A DNA stretch of 14,638 nucleotides from Euryarchaeota archaeon UBA443 (GTDB lineage: Archaea; Thermoplasmatota; Poseidoniia; Poseidoniales; Poseidoniaceae). The notes below the pieces were generated by a model. The model worked only from the letters and a program-made list of their open reading frames with translations, was not told where the DNA came from and made no database searches. The first letter of the stretch is position 1. Each line of letters starts with the position of its first letter. Position numbers and translations under genes: made by a program. Where the stretch lies: the NCBI GenBank assembly GCA_002499195.1, contig DAKS01000060.1, forward strand, positions 1 through 14,638. The letters run 5' to 3'. This document shows, one piece after another, positions 13,419 to 14,638 of this stretch.

Positions 13419-14498
13419 GATGTCAATACCGAACGTTTCGGTTCCACCCGGTTGTTCGATCAGTTTCTCATCTCGAAGTGCTTGTTCCTCGTCCATCGTT
13501 TGACGCATAGATTGTGCACGATGGTAGACTTCTCGCAAAGTTTGGTCTGAGATGTCGAGGTAGACGCGAGTGGTTGCAATGCTTGTATGGCCGAGTAGTC
13601 TCTGAATGGTAACAAGGTCGGCTCCACGTTCGAGCAAACCGGTTGCAAAATTGTGACGAAGAACGTGCGGCGTGAGTTTTCCTTTAGGCAGTTCTGCTTC
13701 GATTGCGAGTTGGTCCATCAATCGTTGAACCCCTCGAGGTTGCAAACGTCGTCCTGCTTGATTGAGAAGGAATGGAAGGTCATCATCACGAAGTCTTGAA
13801 TTCCGAATTGGAAGATAAGCATCGATACAATTCTTGGTTCGCTGCGTGAACAAGACGATACGGTCTTTGTCACCTTTTCCACCGATGACTTTGGCATGCA
13901 ATCCTTCTAGCTCCATATCGGAGAGGTTGAGATTGCATAACTCAGAAACGCGCATACCAGTATCCAAGAGGATGGTGACAACGACCGAAGCAATGGCATT
14001 CTCGGAGATGTTAGCCGCTTCGATAACCGAGGTGAGTTCCCGTCGAGTAAGCGTTCTTGGTAATTTACGACCTGTTCTTGCTCGGACCAAATGGTCAGGC
14101 CATCGGTGGCCGAGCCACTTGATCATGTGACGAGCGGCAGCAAGGCGTGCATTGTAGGTCGATGGACTCAGTTCACTCATCGAATGTGTCCAACGATCGA
14201 TTCGGCCATTGAGTGGTTCAAGTCGATGTGCGAGTGTCACAACATCCATCGATTCAAGATCGGATTCACTGAGTATATTTTCACTAGGTAGTGGTGTTTC
14301 AACAAGAGCTCGTAGTCCATTGAGGTAAGTCTTGCGAGTATTATCGGATTTGTTCTCCGTACGTAGTTGTTGATCATAACAATCCAACCAAGGTAGGTTC
14401 TGGATATGAACGAGACGTGGAGGAAGCTGAATGTCTTCGTCCGATAGACGAAGCTGGCTCGGCCGTTGAGCCTTCGGCTGTGTGTGTTTTCTCTCCAT
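13407..14498 (-). CDS. xerA: XerA/XerC/D-type tyrosine recombinase
   Basis: 363 residues. An N-terminal core-binding (SAM-like) domain (about 32-140) and a C-terminal catalytic domain (about 148-330) have the complete catalytic set: R183 (TGMRVSEL), K208 (GGKGDKDR), H278 and R281 (TPHVLRHNFA), H304 (LLGHTSIATT) and nucleophile Y313 (TRVYLDI). Archaeal XerA resolves chromosome dimers at dif-like sites; integrases of mobile elements share the fold. No phage, integrase-associated tRNA or att-like repeats are visible here, which favours the housekeeping role. The protein is longer than the usual 280-300 residues, with about 30 extra basic N-terminal residues and a charged tail after Y313. ATG 14498 has no good Shine-Dalgarno, but the next in-frame Met (residue 84) would cut the core-binding domain. 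Confidence 0.88.
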   Translation of the reverse strand: MERKHTQPKAQRPSQLRLSDEDIQLPPRLVHIQNLPWLDCYDQQLRTENKSDNTRKTYLNGLRALVETPLPSENILSESDLESMDVVTLAHRLEPLNGRIDRWTHSMSELSPSTYNARLAAARHMIKWLGHRWPDHLVRARTGRKLPRTLTRRELTSVIEAANISENAIASVVVTILLDTGMRVSELCNLNLSDMELEGLHAKVIGGKGDKDRIVLFTQRTKNCIDAYLPIRNSRLRDDDLPFLLNQAGRRLQPRGVQRLMDQLAIEAELPKGKLTPHVLRHNFATGLLERGADLVTIQRLLGHTSIATTRVYLDISDQTLREVYHRAQSMRQTMDEEQALRDEKLIEQPGGTETFGIDISRI

Positions 14499-14638
14499 AT
14501 GGCATCAGCGCCGTTGATTCCGCCGAGGCGGAAGTGCATCCCGTGTCCTTGCGGACAGAGTGCAGTTAGCACACCTCCATATGAATCTGTTGAATGAAAT
14601 CCCGAACGCTAATCAAGCATTGCTCTCTTCGCCCGAAG
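14499..14638. other. Non-coding right edge with two hairpins
   Basis: No convincing gene in 140 nt. Two short hairpins are visible: 14518-14533 (six or seven pairs around TTCCGC/GCGGAA) and 14544-14557 (TGTCC/GGACA, whose minus-strand loop is GCAA, a GNRA tetraloop). CTCCATATG occurs at both 14493-14501 and 14575-14583, flanking the hairpins, and the first copy contains the recombinase start codon. This could be a structured 5' leader of the recombinase mRNA or an unrelated intergenic RNA; it may also be chance. Confidence 0.35.

Noticed and set aside
14237..14572. Minus-strand frame starting CPQGHG and overlapping the recombinase
   Set aside because: It is out of frame within a recombinase that has every catalytic residue; the Cys/His pattern is short and unconvincing.
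14518..14583. tRNA, SRP RNA or RNase P RNA fragment suggested by the paired hairpins
   Set aside because: No tRNA arm consensus, no SRP helix 8 motif and no RNase P conserved core could be found.
14499..14597. Plus-strand 32-codon frame with a CIPCPCG motif at the right edge
   Set aside because: Too short, no ribosome site or promoter, and its sequence is dominated by the two hairpins.

Overview
The window looks like a chromosomal segment of a planktonic archaeon, most likely Marine Group II Euryarchaeota (Candidatus Poseidoniales) or a near relative in the Thermoplasmata lineage. The archaeal signs are a Sec61-beta/SecG with the archaeal motif order, a one-domain Lrp/AsnC regulator, a XerA-like tyrosine recombinase, a NOL1/NOP2/Sun methyltransferase closer to eukaryotic NSUN2/Trm4 than to bacterial RsmB, and TATA-like boxes placed about 25-27 nt before several starts. 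A partial aerobic cytochrome oxidase subunit and a large acidic Ca-binding-type surface protein fit a marine aerobe. The lineage is inferred; there is no rRNA or other decisive marker in the window.

Layout. At 1-612 (minus) is the N-terminal part of cytochrome c oxidase subunit II, cut by the window edge. Divergent from it, 780-2507 (plus) carries a standalone TOPRIM protein and a NERD nuclease-domain protein. A minus-strand operon follows (5823 to 2513): an NSUN2-like tRNA m5C methyltransferase, a single-pass membrane protein starting in an ATGA overlap, and an Lrp-type regulator. Divergent from that, 5885-8842 (plus) holds a polytopic membrane protein of unknown function, a DUF2071-DUF393 fusion, and an unrecognised 132-residue protein with its own TATA box.

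The second half opens with a minus-strand envelope cluster (12582 to 8845): a 904-residue secreted, C-terminally anchored protein with DxDxDG repeats and a duplicated two-domain unit, a 261-residue cytoplasmic protein, and Sec61-beta. Divergent from it, 12714-13187 (plus) encodes a small chromatin-like protein with a RadA-type helix-hairpin-helix and a Lys/Ala-rich tail like histone H1. A 60-residue Cys-containing protein follows, and a XerA-type recombinase (minus) closes the window behind a 140-nt non-coding edge with two hairpins.

Coding density is very high, no intergenic gap exceeds 150 nt, and I saw no tRNA, rRNA, CRISPR array, insertion sequence or prophage. Two start modes coexist. 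Some genes have a Shine-Dalgarno sequence and a leader; others have a TATA box about 26 nt before the ATG and no Shine-Dalgarno, as expected for leaderless mRNAs. The best candidates for undescribed biology are the TOPRIM/NERD pair, the HhH-H1-like protein, the eukaryote-like methyltransferase and the duplicated-module surface protein.
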